From the NCBI GenBank assembly GCA_937944245.1, contig CALDYY010000096.1, forward strand, positions 1-49,112: a DNA stretch of 49,112 nucleotides, written 5' to 3'. The stretch comes from an uncultured Saprospiraceae bacterium. Its GTDB lineage: Bacteria; Bacteroidota; Bacteroidia; Chitinophagales; Saprospiraceae. The notes beneath the pieces are model-generated. The model had not been told where the DNA came from. It saw nothing but the letters and a program-made list of their open reading frames with translations, and did no database searches. Below are positions 36,018 through 44,743 of this stretch, in pieces; the first letter of the stretch is position 1, and every line of letters begins with the position of its first letter. A program made the position numbers and the translations under genes.

Positions 36018-36684
36018 TACCATTTTTTTTGATTTGTTTTTTATCGTATTCCTCAAATAATATTTTTCTTCCAAATCTACTACAAATCGGGCATTGATAA
36101 GGATTATGTCCTCTAGCAGGACAATGTTCCCTGCCAAAAAATATAATCTGTAAGTGCAATTTATTCCATAATTCCTTAGGAAAAGTTCGTTTTAAATCTT
36201 CCTCTGTCTTTTCTACATTTTTGCCCGTACTCAATTTCCAACGATAAGCCAATCTGTGAATGTGTGTATCTACCGGGAAAGCAGGCACACCAAAGGCTTG
36301 TGACATTACTACGGAAGCAGTTTTATGCCCTACACCAGGTAAACTTTCCAAAGCCTCAAAACTATCAGGCACATTCCCATCATATTTTTCAATCAAAATA
36401 TTCGATAATTCAGAAATAGCCTGTGATTTTTTAGGCGAAAGTCCACAAGGTCGAATAATAGATTTTATTTTTTCCACTGGTAGGACTGCCATGTCAAATG
36501 GATTATTGGCTTCCTGGAATAAAAACGGCGTTACTTTATTTACTCGCTCGTCTGTACATTGCGCCGAAAGTAGTACGGCAATTAACAGAGTAAAAGCATC
36601 CTTATGGTCGAGTGGCACAGGCGTTTCGGGATACAATCGTTCTAATTGAGCGACTATTTCCGCTGCTATTTCTTTTTTTGTCAT
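35998..36684 (-). CDS. nth: Endonuclease III, atypical iron-sulfur loop
   Basis: 228 residues. A helix-hairpin-helix LPGVGHKTASVVMSQAFG supplies the catalytic Lys, and VDTHIHRLAYRW the catalytic Asp. It excises oxidised pyrimidines and nicks the strand. The C-terminal cluster reads HCPARGHNPYQCPICSRFG: three cysteines spaced C-x9-C-x2-C and no fourth, whereas the classical loop is C-x6-C-x2-C-x5-C. After it comes a Lys-rich tail (KKQIKKNGIKKDSQ). The 3' end overlaps the barrel gene by 20 bases, so the two transcripts are antisense at their ends. Confidence 0.93.
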   Translation of the reverse strand: MTKKEIAAEIVAQLERLYPETPVPLDHKDAFTLLIAVLLSAQCTDERVNKVTPFLFQEANNPFDMAVLPVEKIKSIIRPCGLSPKKSQAISELSNILIEKYDGNVPDSFEALESLPGVGHKTASVVMSQAFGVPAFPVDTHIHRLAYRWKLSTGKNVEKTEEDLKRTFPKELWNKLHLQIIFFGREHCPARGHNPYQCPICSRFGRKILFEEYDKKQIKKNGIKKDSQ

Positions 36685-36840
36685 ATAATAAAAGCCTAAT
36701 TTTGCATCTTATTATAAGGTGTGAGACATAATTCACATAGATTTAAACTATGTTTCATACATTAAAATAAGTATCTTCTTTATATTAACAGCGTCTAAAA
36801 AAATAGTTCATTTAATTATTTACCTATTAACTTTATTTTT

Positions 36841-37674
36841 ATGATGGAAAATTTATTTGACTTCGCTAAGTTTTCGGAACAATTCACAACCTTAGTCACT
36901 GGTTACGCACCAAAAGTGATTGGAGCCATCTTGACCCTTATTATAGGATTTTGGATTGCTGGCAGATTGACTAAAGTAGTAAAAAACCTACTTTCAAAGC
37001 AAAAAGTTGACGTATCTGTACAAGGATTCTTAGGTTCTCTAGTAAATGTAGGCTTAAAAGTAATGGTTTTACTCGCCGTAGCAGGTATGTTTGGCATTGA
37101 GACGACTTCTTTTATTGCCATTTTCAGCGCACTAGCTTTTGCTGTTGGCTTAGCTCTTCAAGGCACATTAGCACATTTTGCAAGTGGTGTAATGGTTCTT
37201 ATTTTCAAACCCTACAAAGTGGGCGATTTAGTAACTATTGGCGGTGGCAACACAGGTGCTGTCGAAGAAATTCAAATTTTTAATACCATTTTACGCACTT
37301 TGGATAACCAAAAAATTATTGTTCCCAATGGCGTGGTAACGAGCAATGTTATCACGAACAAATCAGGACAAGGTACAATGGGAGTAGAACTTTCTTATAG
37401 TATTAGCTACAAGGCTGATATTGATAAAGCAAAGGAAATCATTGTAAATGTAGCAAAATCGTGCCCATTCATTTTAGATGAACCTACTCCAGCAGCTTTT
37501 GTAGCAAAACATGCTGATAACGCTATCCATTTAGCAACACGCCCTTTCGCTAAAAGTGAAGATTATTGGAGTGCCTTTTTCTACATGCAAGAGCATGTGA
37601 AAAAAGAATTTGACAAGGCAGGTATTAATATTCCTTATCCACAAATGGATGTTCATATGATAAATGCTAACTAG
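36841..37674 (+). CDS. mscS: Small-conductance mechanosensitive channel
   Basis: 277 residues, the size of E. coli MscS. Three N-terminal membrane helices are present; the pore helix is GLALQGTLAHFASGVMVLIF followed by KPYKVGDLVTIGG. The beta domain has VEEIQIFNTILRTLDNQKII and VPNG, and the alpha/beta C-terminal domain ends YPQMDVHMIN. It opens under membrane tension to release solutes after osmotic downshock. Its terminator is shared with the convergent lipoprotein gene. Tandem ATG codons open it. Confidence 0.94.
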   Translation: MMENLFDFAKFSEQFTTLVTGYAPKVIGAILTLIIGFWIAGRLTKVVKNLLSKQKVDVSVQGFLGSLVNVGLKVMVLLAVAGMFGIETTSFIAIFSALAFAVGLALQGTLAHFASGVMVLIFKPYKVGDLVTIGGGNTGAVEEIQIFNTILRTLDNQKIIVPNGVVTSNVITNKSGQGTMGVELSYSISYKADIDKAKEIIVNVAKSCPFILDEPTPAAFVAKHADNAIHLATRPFAKSEDYWSAFFYMQEHVKKEFDKAGINIPYPQMDVHMINAN

Positions 37675-37688
37675 TCCTCTTTCAACTA

Positions 37689-37724
37689 ACAAAAATAGGT
37701 ACTTTTAGGAGTACCTATTTTTGT
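37689..37724. terminator. Bidirectional terminator between mscS and the lipoprotein gene
   Basis: ACAAAAATAGGTACT and AGTACCTATTTTTGT form a perfect 15 bp stem, giving a T run on either strand. It overlaps the last codons of the minus-strand gene. Confidence 0.85.
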
Positions 37725-38449
37725 TGATTATTATTGCTCAAAGCAAACTTCTGCTCCAAGATGCTCATTTCATAGCGGTCAAAAAGCCGATATGTTTGCT
37801 GATAATTTCCCTGAATTGCACTTTTCTCTACGTAAACCAAGCCGATACCTTTAGCATAAATTTCCTTACCTATCAATTCTACTGCTAGTACTCCTTCCTT
37901 ATCGTGTTCAACCAGTTCTCTTATACTAAATTCAATAGCCGGATAACGCTTCCCCTGAAAGTCATACGTTATTGCAGATACAAAACGACGATTCTTAATG
38001 ACGGTTATTTTACTATTATCTAAAGCCGATTGCCATGATGTATGGTATAAGAATACCCCTAAAGAATCTTTTACCTCAAAAGGAAAACTATTACCATTAC
38101 TGATTTCCATGGGAATTTGTATTTGATAGCCACTACTATCGGTTTCGTAGATGAACGCTTCTTCTAACAACATTCCATTACTTACTTTGAGTTGGCGAAT
38201 CAACTGCTGAGGCATAAATTTATAATCATAATACATTCCTGTCAAAAAAGTGCTACTACCTTGTTCTATTGTTCGGTAGTACCAATAATAAGGTGGGAAA
38301 GTATCTGGATTGGTGGATTGATATTCATATACCAAGCCGTCCTTCAAATCTTTGAGTGGTAAGTAATATGCTTCAATATTTCTTTTTTGCTCTATTTGAC
38401 AAGCTATACAAATAGAACCAAACAATATTATAATAGTGAATATTCTCAC
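37715..38449 (-). CDS. Lipoprotein of unknown function
   Basis: 244 residues. The signal peptide ends in SICIAC (Cys ~17). The body is beta-rich, with many Tyr and Phe (YYLPLKDLKDGLVYEYQS, FPPYYWYYRTIEQ, YAKGIGLVYVEKSA). The GIGLVY(V)EK strand near the C-terminus is reminiscent of periplasmic proteins that report on cell-envelope material, but I cannot name a family. It has no operon partner: the next upstream gene ends behind its own terminator. The last ten codons lie within the shared terminator hairpin. Confidence 0.8.
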   Translation of the reverse strand: MRIFTIIILFGSICIACQIEQKRNIEAYYLPLKDLKDGLVYEYQSTNPDTFPPYYWYYRTIEQGSSTFLTGMYYDYKFMPQQLIRQLKVSNGMLLEEAFIYETDSSGYQIQIPMEISNGNSFPFEVKDSLGVFLYHTSWQSALDNSKITVIKNRRFVSAITYDFQGKRYPAIEFSIRELVEHDKEGVLAVELIGKEIYAKGIGLVYVEKSAIQGNYQQTYRLFDRYEMSILEQKFALSNNNQQK

Positions 38450-38473
38450 AAAATCTATAATTTAATATCCCTC

Positions 38474-38509
38474 AAAAAAAGTGCCGAATAGTTGGTTCAT
38501 ATTCGGCAC
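38474..38509 (-). terminator. Terminator of the M1 peptidase gene
   Basis: GTGCCGAATA and TATTCGGCAC form a perfect 10 bp stem; on the minus strand a run of seven T follows. It lies ~50 bases past the peptidase stop. Confidence 0.85.
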
Positions 38510-38560
38510 ACTAAAATCATAAATCTATGAAAAAGTAAGCAATCTGTTCTACGTTAAATT

Positions 38561-40933
38561 TTATGGACGAGCCTTTTCCTTTTTATTTTTCTGCATCGCT
38601 TTCTGCATTGGATTCAACTGTGGCTCTGTTACGTTATTTTTATAGACGCTAAAATAAGTTGGTGTTCTTGGCACAGGCGTGATGTTGTTGCTTTCATCAA
38701 TATCCGCCAACTCACCGTAAGGGTCTAATTTCACAGCAGTCACCTCCTTATTTTTCAAAAAGACCTTTGTAAACTTATCCTCATTTTTTCGCCAAATCTC
38801 CACTGGAATACGCTCTATTTCTTTTGTTCCATCTTTGTAAGTCCATTCGAGTATAATAGGCATTACCAAACCACCTTTATTGGAAAAAGCAATTTCATAG
38901 TAATTTTTATCTTTAAATTGTTCCTTTTCTTTCTTAGAAAGCGTTTCTGCATACAGTTTAGTTTTAACTACTTCTACTGAATCAGCAGTTTCCCAAGGGC
39001 GGTAAGTAGAATAAAAATCTATTAACTCAGGGTCTTTTTCTGTAGGAAATTCTAATGTTTCTCTATTGCGCATTTTAGTCAAATCCACAAATGGCTTCTC
39101 AGCCTTTACCTCGCGGGAAATTTCTCTTACTTCAGGGTCTTTGTCTAAATCCGCTTTATACCATTTTACGCTGTCCAATGAAATATCTACGGCATCAGTA
39201 CCAAAAAACCAACCCCTCCAAAACCAATCCAAATCCACCCCGCTAGCGTCCTCCATTGTTCGGAAAAAATCTGCTGGTGTTGGCTTTTTAAACATCCAAC
39301 GATTAGCATATTCTTTGAACGCATAGTCAAATAATTCCCTACCCATGATTGTTTCACGAAGAATCGTTAGTGCCGTAGATGGTTTAGAATAGGCATTCGG
39401 ACCGAAATAGATAATATTTTCACTATTAGTCATAATGGGTTCTAACTGGTCTTTAGGCAATGCCATGTACGAAGTGATATTTCTGGGAGAATTCCCAAAT
39501 TTAGTAGGAAAATCAGGGTCGAATTCTTCCTGTGCTACATAATCCAAAAAGGAGTTAAGTCCTTCATCCATCCATGTCCATTGTCTCTCGTCGCTATTGA
39601 CAATCATCGGGAAGTAATTATGTCCAACCTCATGAATAATTACGCCAATAGCTCCCCATTTAACACGTTCAGTATAAGTACCGTCCTTTTCTGCACGACC
39701 ATAATTAAAGGCAATCATTGGATATTCCATTCCATTAGCTGCTTCCACAGAAATAGCTACTGGATAAGGATAGGGAAAAGTATATTTTGAGTAAGTTTTT
39801 AAAGTGTGTGCAACGGCTTTGGTAGAATAGCGACTGTAAACTGGGAAAGCCTCCTCTGGATAATAGCTCATGCACATTACTTTTCTACCATCGTCAGTAA
39901 TATGTGGCATAGCATCCCAAACATATTTGCGGCTTGCTGTCCAAGCAAAATCGCGTACATTATCTGCCTTAAAAATCCAAGTTTTAGTGTTTTCTGATTT
40001 CTTTCTCTTGAGATGTTCCTTTACTTCGTCTAAGGTAACAATGAATAAAGGTTCTTGTACATTTTTAGCTTTCTCCCACCTTTTTTGCTGAGTTGGTGTA
40101 AGCACAGTGGAGTAATTAAGGCATTCTCCAGTGGAGGCAACCATATAATCATCAGGTACAGTCATTTTTACTACGTAGTTACCAAACTCTAAAGTAAACT
40201 CCCCACGACCTGTGAATTGCTTATTTTGCCAGCCTTCCACATCACTATACACACACATACGCGGAAACCACTGCGTGATGGTGAAGATATATTCATCTTG
40301 GTCTTTAAAATATTCATAACCACCTCTACCTCTCAGCGTCATTCTATCTGTGATGTAATAATGCCACTTTATCTTGAAGCGAAAAATTTCTCCCGCTTTC
40401 AAAGGTTGAGGCAATTCTACCCGCATCATCGTTTTATTGATGGTGTATTGTAAATCTTTTCCTTTATCGTCTTTTACTTCATGGATTTTATGTCCATAGT
40501 CCTTGTCAATTTTTTTATCCAAGTCAAAACTATTTAATGTGCCTTCACTTAACACCTTGCCACCACCCATTGAACTAGGGTCAAAAGTATGGCTTTCAGC
40601 ATCTTTAGCGTGTTCATTTTCATCGAGTTGCAACCAAAGGTACTTTAGTGTGTTGGGTGAATTATTATAGTAAGTAATTGTTTCCGTACCATCTAAACGC
40701 AGATTTTTCACATCCAGCGTACAATCAATATCATAATCTGCACGCTGCTGCCAATAGTCAGGACCAGGTGCACCATCCATTCCTCTATAAGTGTTACCTG
40801 TTGGTAAGATTGTTCCTAATTGCTCAAATTTATTGCCATGGTTGGATTGATTTTGTGCCTGAAGCACACCAAATACAGTGATTTGAAAAAGTATAAATAA
40901 GAGAAAAAACTGTTTGAAGCGTTTAAAAGTCAT
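38561..40933 (-). CDS. M1-family zinc aminopeptidase, exported
   Basis: 790 residues. A signal peptide (to FGVLQAQ at ~27) is followed by an N-terminal beta domain starting near residue 65 (YDIDCTLDVKNLRLDGTETI). The catalytic domain has the exopeptidase motif variant NGMEYPM (~405) and the zinc site HEVGHNYFP with the third ligand Glu in WMDEGLNSFLDY (~430-465). A C-terminal region rich in Lys/Glu includes a strand-rich part (GGLVMPIILEWTYKDGTKE). It trims N-terminal residues from peptides outside the inner membrane. It is probably monocistronic: a terminator precedes and follows it. Confidence 0.93.
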   Translation of the reverse strand: MTFKRFKQFFLLFILFQITVFGVLQAQNQSNHGNKFEQLGTILPTGNTYRGMDGAPGPDYWQQRADYDIDCTLDVKNLRLDGTETITYYNNSPNTLKYLWLQLDENEHAKDAESHTFDPSSMGGGKVLSEGTLNSFDLDKKIDKDYGHKIHEVKDDKGKDLQYTINKTMMRVELPQPLKAGEIFRFKIKWHYYITDRMTLRGRGGYEYFKDQDEYIFTITQWFPRMCVYSDVEGWQNKQFTGRGEFTLEFGNYVVKMTVPDDYMVASTGECLNYSTVLTPTQQKRWEKAKNVQEPLFIVTLDEVKEHLKRKKSENTKTWIFKADNVRDFAWTASRKYVWDAMPHITDDGRKVMCMSYYPEEAFPVYSRYSTKAVAHTLKTYSKYTFPYPYPVAISVEAANGMEYPMIAFNYGRAEKDGTYTERVKWGAIGVIIHEVGHNYFPMIVNSDERQWTWMDEGLNSFLDYVAQEEFDPDFPTKFGNSPRNITSYMALPKDQLEPIMTNSENIIYFGPNAYSKPSTALTILRETIMGRELFDYAFKEYANRWMFKKPTPADFFRTMEDASGVDLDWFWRGWFFGTDAVDISLDSVKWYKADLDKDPEVREISREVKAEKPFVDLTKMRNRETLEFPTEKDPELIDFYSTYRPWETADSVEVVKTKLYAETLSKKEKEQFKDKNYYEIAFSNKGGLVMPIILEWTYKDGTKEIERIPVEIWRKNEDKFTKVFLKNKEVTAVKLDPYGELADIDESNNITPVPRTPTYFSVYKNNVTEPQLNPMQKAMQKNKKEKARP

Positions 40934-40946
40934 CGGATGTTCATTT

Positions 40947-40973
40947 AATTTTACAAATATTTATTGTAAAATT
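40947..40973. promoter_or_regulatory. Inverted repeat upstream of the M1 peptidase
   Basis: AATTTTACAA and TTGTAAAATT flank seven bases, 14 bases before the peptidase start codon. It could be a repressor site or a leader hairpin. AT-rich palindromes of this length can also arise by chance here. Confidence 0.35.
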
Positions 40974-41052
40974 AATAAACTGCACAATTATTTTATGTAG
41001 CATATCACCTAAAGTTTGTAAAATTATTATCAATAGTATTATAGGTATAAAA

Positions 41053-41093
41053 CAAAACCCTCTTTGGACGTTGATTTGCCAAAGAAGGTTTTA
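41053..41093 (-). terminator. Terminator of the HhH-repeat gene
   Basis: CAAAACCCTCTTTGG pairs with CCAAAGAAGGTTTTA; on the minus strand the stem ends in a GTTTTAT run. It lies ~35 bases beyond the stop of the gene at 41126. Confidence 0.75.
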
Positions 41094-41125
41094 TTCAGTT
41101 AAACACGTAATACTTTAATCGCCAA

Positions 41126-43492
41126 TTACACCATTGTAGCTGGGTCAATACCCCCTTGTAAATAGTCTTGATAGGCTTTTAGCTCTACCCATTGACCTGC
41201 ATTCGCTAATTGTGCTTGTTTAGGCCAAGTATCAGGAATAGCCAATCGGTAACGATCTCCTTCAGAAGCTAAAATTTCTTTTAGACGCTTCACCGTAGTA
41301 TTCGCTAAATCTGACCAATCACTGATACCATTGTTTTTTAATAGTTCCTCAATTTTTGGTCCGATACCTTCCACTATTTTCAAATCATCAGGATTAGAAA
41401 CGATACCTAAAATTTTAGTCATCATTTTCTCTGCCTTAGAAGGCGAAGCAAAATCACCAACAGATTCGCGACCACTATCTAAGAACTTTTGATATCTTAT
41501 CAAATCCTCCCATTCATCAGCATCCGCAAGGCGTGCTTGCTCTGGCCAACTAGCTGGGTCGTGCATTTTAAAACTTGCTCCTCCAGCGTCCAGAATTTCT
41601 CTTAACCTTTCTGGTGTTTCTTGTGCTAGGTTTGCCCAAGTGATAATACCATTTTGGTTTAATAGTTCCTGAATTTTTGGTCCTATGCCTTCAATTACTT
41701 GCAAATTATCTGGTCGGAAAGCTAAAGCAAAACTATCTGATTGATAAGTTTCAAATGTTTTCCACTCGCCATCTCTAGCGTATCTTGCTTGATTTCTCAA
41801 GTAGTACCAGTTGTATGTTGAATTAGCACCACCAAAAGCATTAAAGAGTGTATAGTTATCGGCGTTGGCTAATTCTTCGATAGAACCAATACCATTTGCT
41901 TCCAAAGTTTTAATAGCATCGTCTGTAATTCCTCTTAATGCCAAAAGTCCATTTTCTTGAATGGACTTACCATATTGTTCTGTTTGAAATGCTTTGAGTT
42001 TAGCCCAATTACCAGCAGTTGCCATAGATGCTTGTGCAGGCCATGAGTCAATACTGGAATCATATTTGTAACCCGCATCACCTAAAATTTTCTTTAACTG
42101 GTCAGGTGTAGTAGCAGATAAATCAGCCCAATTTTTAATACCCGCAGCCTTCAAAATAGCTTGTGCCTTTGGATCAAGACCTTGTACTATACCTAAGTCG
42201 CTTTTTTTACTGGAAAAGCCCATTGCTTGGAGTGCTATTTTCTCTGCTTTAGAAGAAGAACTTGGTAAACCAGCCTTAGTGTCCACATCTTTTTGGTATT
42301 GGAAAAGCGTATCCCACTTACCTTCGCTTGCTAATTTTGCTTGATATTTCCAACTACTAATTTCATTTGCCTCGTAGCTGATACCGGCTTTATCCAAAGC
42401 CGCTTTAATAGTTGCTTCGTCTGCGGTTGCCAAATTAGTCCATTCTAAAATACCAGCCGCTTTCAAAGCACGCTCTGTTTTGTTACCAATACCTTCGATT
42501 GCTTTCAAGTCGTATTTGCTCAATAAAGTGCTGTAATCTAATGGTGTTTCATCTACACCTTCCTGAAGATTGGCACTCATTACACCGCCACCTTGTAAAT
42601 TTCTCAAACCACCCCAATCGCCATTTATTGCCATATAAGCCTGACCCGACCAAGTTTTCAAGTTATCAGCATCGTACTTAATGCCCGCCTTATCCAAAAT
42701 ATCTCTTAATTTAGCCTCATCAGCAGTAGCTAAGTCTTCCCAAGATAAGATACCTGCTGCTTTTAGTGCTTTTTCAGTATCTTTATCAATGCCATGAATA
42801 AATTCAAAGTCTTTTCTATTTGCACTACCAAATCCTGCTGCGCTCATCGCTAATCGCTCTGCTTTGGAGGACGAACTTGGCAAACCAGCAGCTACATCAA
42901 TTTCTTTTTGGAATTTGATAAGCGCATTCCAGTCACCGTCGGCGGCAAGTTTGGCTTGCTTTTTCCAATCAGCTAAGTTGATATTTTTTAGAGAAACTCC
43001 TGCGTCTGTGAGAATTTTTCTTAGTTTGTCTTCATCCGTTGCAGCGAAATCAGACCATGTGTTGATACCAGCATCTTTCAATGCTTTTTCTGTATTAACA
43101 CCGACACCTTCAATAATTTGTAAATTAGTAGGTTCTAGCAAATGGTTATAATTGACGTTTCCACCAAAACTTGCACCAGCCATTGTACCAGCAGAAGCTA
43201 ATTTTGCACTTAGTATCGCTTTATCTGCCTCAAGCGTATTGATTTTACTGCGCAAATCCGCTACTAATTTACCTTGCTCATCTAAATCATAGCGAAAACC
43301 AGCTAACTGTTTTTCTAAATCTGTATTTTTTATGCGCAATGATTTTTCAGAATCTGTCTCTTTAATAATTGTTGTTTTACCTCTTTCCCATAGCCACCAT
43401 CTTAACAACCATGCTAATAAAAATGCACCCAGCCCATACAAGGCTAACCAAAGTGCATGATTTTCCCAACCGTATTGAAATGCTTCAGACAT
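41126..43492 (-). CDS. Membrane-anchored protein with seven helix-hairpin-helix repeats
   Basis: 788 residues. One membrane helix is at ~13-35 (LWLALYGLGAFLLAWLLRWW), with a coiled-coil stretch at ~45-95. Seven tandem units of ~90-110 residues follow. Each begins with an HhH-like core (LQIIEGVGVNTEKALKDAGI, LKAIEGIGNKTERALKAAGI, LKIVEGIGPKIEELLKNNGI), then a (S/T)W..LA.....(L/R)..IL..AG segment, a W..QA.LA..G.W..L..(Y/F)Q segment and a variable linker. The last two units keep the full EGIGPKI form; units 2, 4 and 5 are degenerate (HGID, QGLD, RGIT). HhH cores usually contact DNA or proteins. The gene is 62 bases downstream of an OmpA-domain gene on the same strand and is likely co-transcribed with it. 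Function unknown. Confidence 0.85.
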   Translation of the reverse strand: MSEAFQYGWENHALWLALYGLGAFLLAWLLRWWLWERGKTTIIKETDSEKSLRIKNTDLEKQLAGFRYDLDEQGKLVADLRSKINTLEADKAILSAKLASAGTMAGASFGGNVNYNHLLEPTNLQIIEGVGVNTEKALKDAGINTWSDFAATDEDKLRKILTDAGVSLKNINLADWKKQAKLAADGDWNALIKFQKEIDVAAGLPSSSSKAERLAMSAAGFGSANRKDFEFIHGIDKDTEKALKAAGILSWEDLATADEAKLRDILDKAGIKYDADNLKTWSGQAYMAINGDWGGLRNLQGGGVMSANLQEGVDETPLDYSTLLSKYDLKAIEGIGNKTERALKAAGILEWTNLATADEATIKAALDKAGISYEANEISSWKYQAKLASEGKWDTLFQYQKDVDTKAGLPSSSSKAEKIALQAMGFSSKKSDLGIVQGLDPKAQAILKAAGIKNWADLSATTPDQLKKILGDAGYKYDSSIDSWPAQASMATAGNWAKLKAFQTEQYGKSIQENGLLALRGITDDAIKTLEANGIGSIEELANADNYTLFNAFGGANSTYNWYYLRNQARYARDGEWKTFETYQSDSFALAFRPDNLQVIEGIGPKIQELLNQNGIITWANLAQETPERLREILDAGGASFKMHDPASWPEQARLADADEWEDLIRYQKFLDSGRESVGDFASPSKAEKMMTKILGIVSNPDDLKIVEGIGPKIEELLKNNGISDWSDLANTTVKRLKEILASEGDRYRLAIPDTWPKQAQLANAGQWVELKAYQDYLQGGIDPATMV

Positions 43493-43554
43493 CGTAATTT
43501 TGTTTATGTTTTAGTAATAAGGTTTAATTATAATAATTAGAAATTACTGTTTTT

Positions 43555-44412
43555 CTATTGTACTTGCTGTTTTATCAATTCTACTTCTACTCTTCTGTTT
43601 TTTGCTCTACCTTCTTCCGTTGTATTAGATGCCATAGGCTCTTTCAGCCCCATTCCAGCCGTCTGAATTTGAGTCGCTGGAACACCCAAGCCTACTAAAA
43701 GGGCTTTAACATCACTCACGCGCTGCAAGGAAAGATTCATGTTGTATTCCGCACTACCCACATTATCCGTATGTCCTGTGAGCAATATCTTATCGCCAGA
43801 AGATTTTACTTTCGCAGCTAACTGCACCAAGTAGTTTTCAAGATTATCACTTTTTATACGTTCGGCAGATTTGTAAGGAAAGTAGATAAGCTCGCGATCG
43901 GGAAGTGCCACAATTTCAACATCTTCTGATGGTGCTTTACCTTCATCAGGTTTGACCATCCACTTTAATTCAGAAGCCACATAAGGTGCTCCAGGGTCTT
44001 TAGCTGGCTGATTTACTCGACGAGATTCCAAGCGGATGCGGTCATCCGGTATCTCGGGAAATAGTTTTCTAATCTCAGCAGCCCTTGCTAATCCAAGATT
44101 TTCATATCCCGAATTAGGATTATTTGCCAGATAATCGTCATTCTCTTCCCTAGTATATAAGCCAGTGATGACTAATATACTATCGGGAGAATTACTAAGC
44201 AAAAGGCGTTCTTTGTATGCAGGAAAAGCATCTGTTGTTTGAGCCTGCCCATTTTTCCAATTAAATAAAATTGGATCAAGGACTTGCTCTTTTTCGACAG
44301 GCGCACCCATAGCACCAAAACACCAAACACCAGTCACTTTACACAAATAGTGGTATTCCACGATACCCATGTAAAGAAGAAAGGCTAGTAAGGAAATAAA
44401 GTACTTTGACAT
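43555..44412 (-). CDS. OmpA-domain envelope protein
   Basis: 285 residues. A hydrophobic N-terminal segment (ISLLAFLLYMGIVEYHYL) acts as anchor or uncleaved signal. The region ~45-150 looks like a degenerate OmpA-type domain (VITGLYTREE, GLARAAEIRKLFPE). Residues ~165-283 form a regular OmpA/MotB peptidoglycan-binding domain: GDKILLTGHTDNVGSAEYN, LSLQRVSDVKALLVGLGV, GLKEPMASNTTEEGRAKNRR. It would tie its partner to the cell wall. It is followed by the HhH-repeat protein gene; together they could form a trans-periplasmic link. The Cys-rich KVTGVWCFGAMGAP near residue 25-40 is unexplained. Confidence 0.87.
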   Translation of the reverse strand: MSKYFISLLAFLLYMGIVEYHYLCKVTGVWCFGAMGAPVEKEQVLDPILFNWKNGQAQTTDAFPAYKERLLLSNSPDSILVITGLYTREENDDYLANNPNSGYENLGLARAAEIRKLFPEIPDDRIRLESRRVNQPAKDPGAPYVASELKWMVKPDEGKAPSEDVEIVALPDRELIYFPYKSAERIKSDNLENYLVQLAAKVKSSGDKILLTGHTDNVGSAEYNMNLSLQRVSDVKALLVGLGVPATQIQTAGMGLKEPMASNTTEEGRAKNRRVEVELIKQQVQ

Positions 44413-44499
44413 ATTTACCTAAGTAGTTGTTAAAGGAATAGGTTGTTAATGGTCGTAAAGATAAAAAATTTTAACAAAACAATAACTTTGAATATGAAA

Positions 44500-44507
44500 C
44501 AAAAGTA
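44500..44507 (-). promoter_or_regulatory. Candidate -7 box for the OmpA/HhH operon
   Basis: CAAAAGTA on the plus strand is TACTTTTG on the minus strand, an exact match to TAnnTTTG. It lies ~88 bases before the OmpA-gene start codon. No good -33 partner was found. Confidence 0.45.
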
Positions 44508-44697
44508 TAAATTGCTGTAAACTAGATGTAAACAAGACTTAAATAACAAGTATGTAAAGCAAAAACATATAACAAATACAAGTATTCTGGATAAATAACC
44601 CTGTCATCAAAAATCAAAAAAAATAAATTTTATTTAGAACTCGTAAAACCGCTATTCAATTCACTCAAATAAATTATACATAAATTAAATTCCTATT

Positions 44698-44705
44698 TAG
44701 CTTTG
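44698..44705 (+). promoter_or_regulatory. Candidate -7 box of the leuCD operon
   Basis: TAGCTTTG matches TAnnTTTG, and predicts a start near 44712, about 30 bases before the leuC TTG codon. Confidence 0.5.
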
Positions 44706-44743
44706 AAGGTTTATATTGATTAACCTAGTAAAATATTAGAAAA

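Larger units (their letters stand above)
44413..44743. other. Divergent regulatory region, ompA-like gene and leuC
   Basis: 331 AT-rich bases hold the promoters of both flanking genes (44500-44507 on the minus strand, 44698-44705 on the plus strand). I found no leucine-rich leader peptide with attenuator hairpin and no T-box or riboswitch-like fold. Confidence 0.5.

Noticed and set aside
41126-43492. Periodic repeats that could be mistaken for a CRISPR array
   Set aside because: The period is ~300 bases, diverged, and in frame; the repeats encode protein units and there are no spacers.
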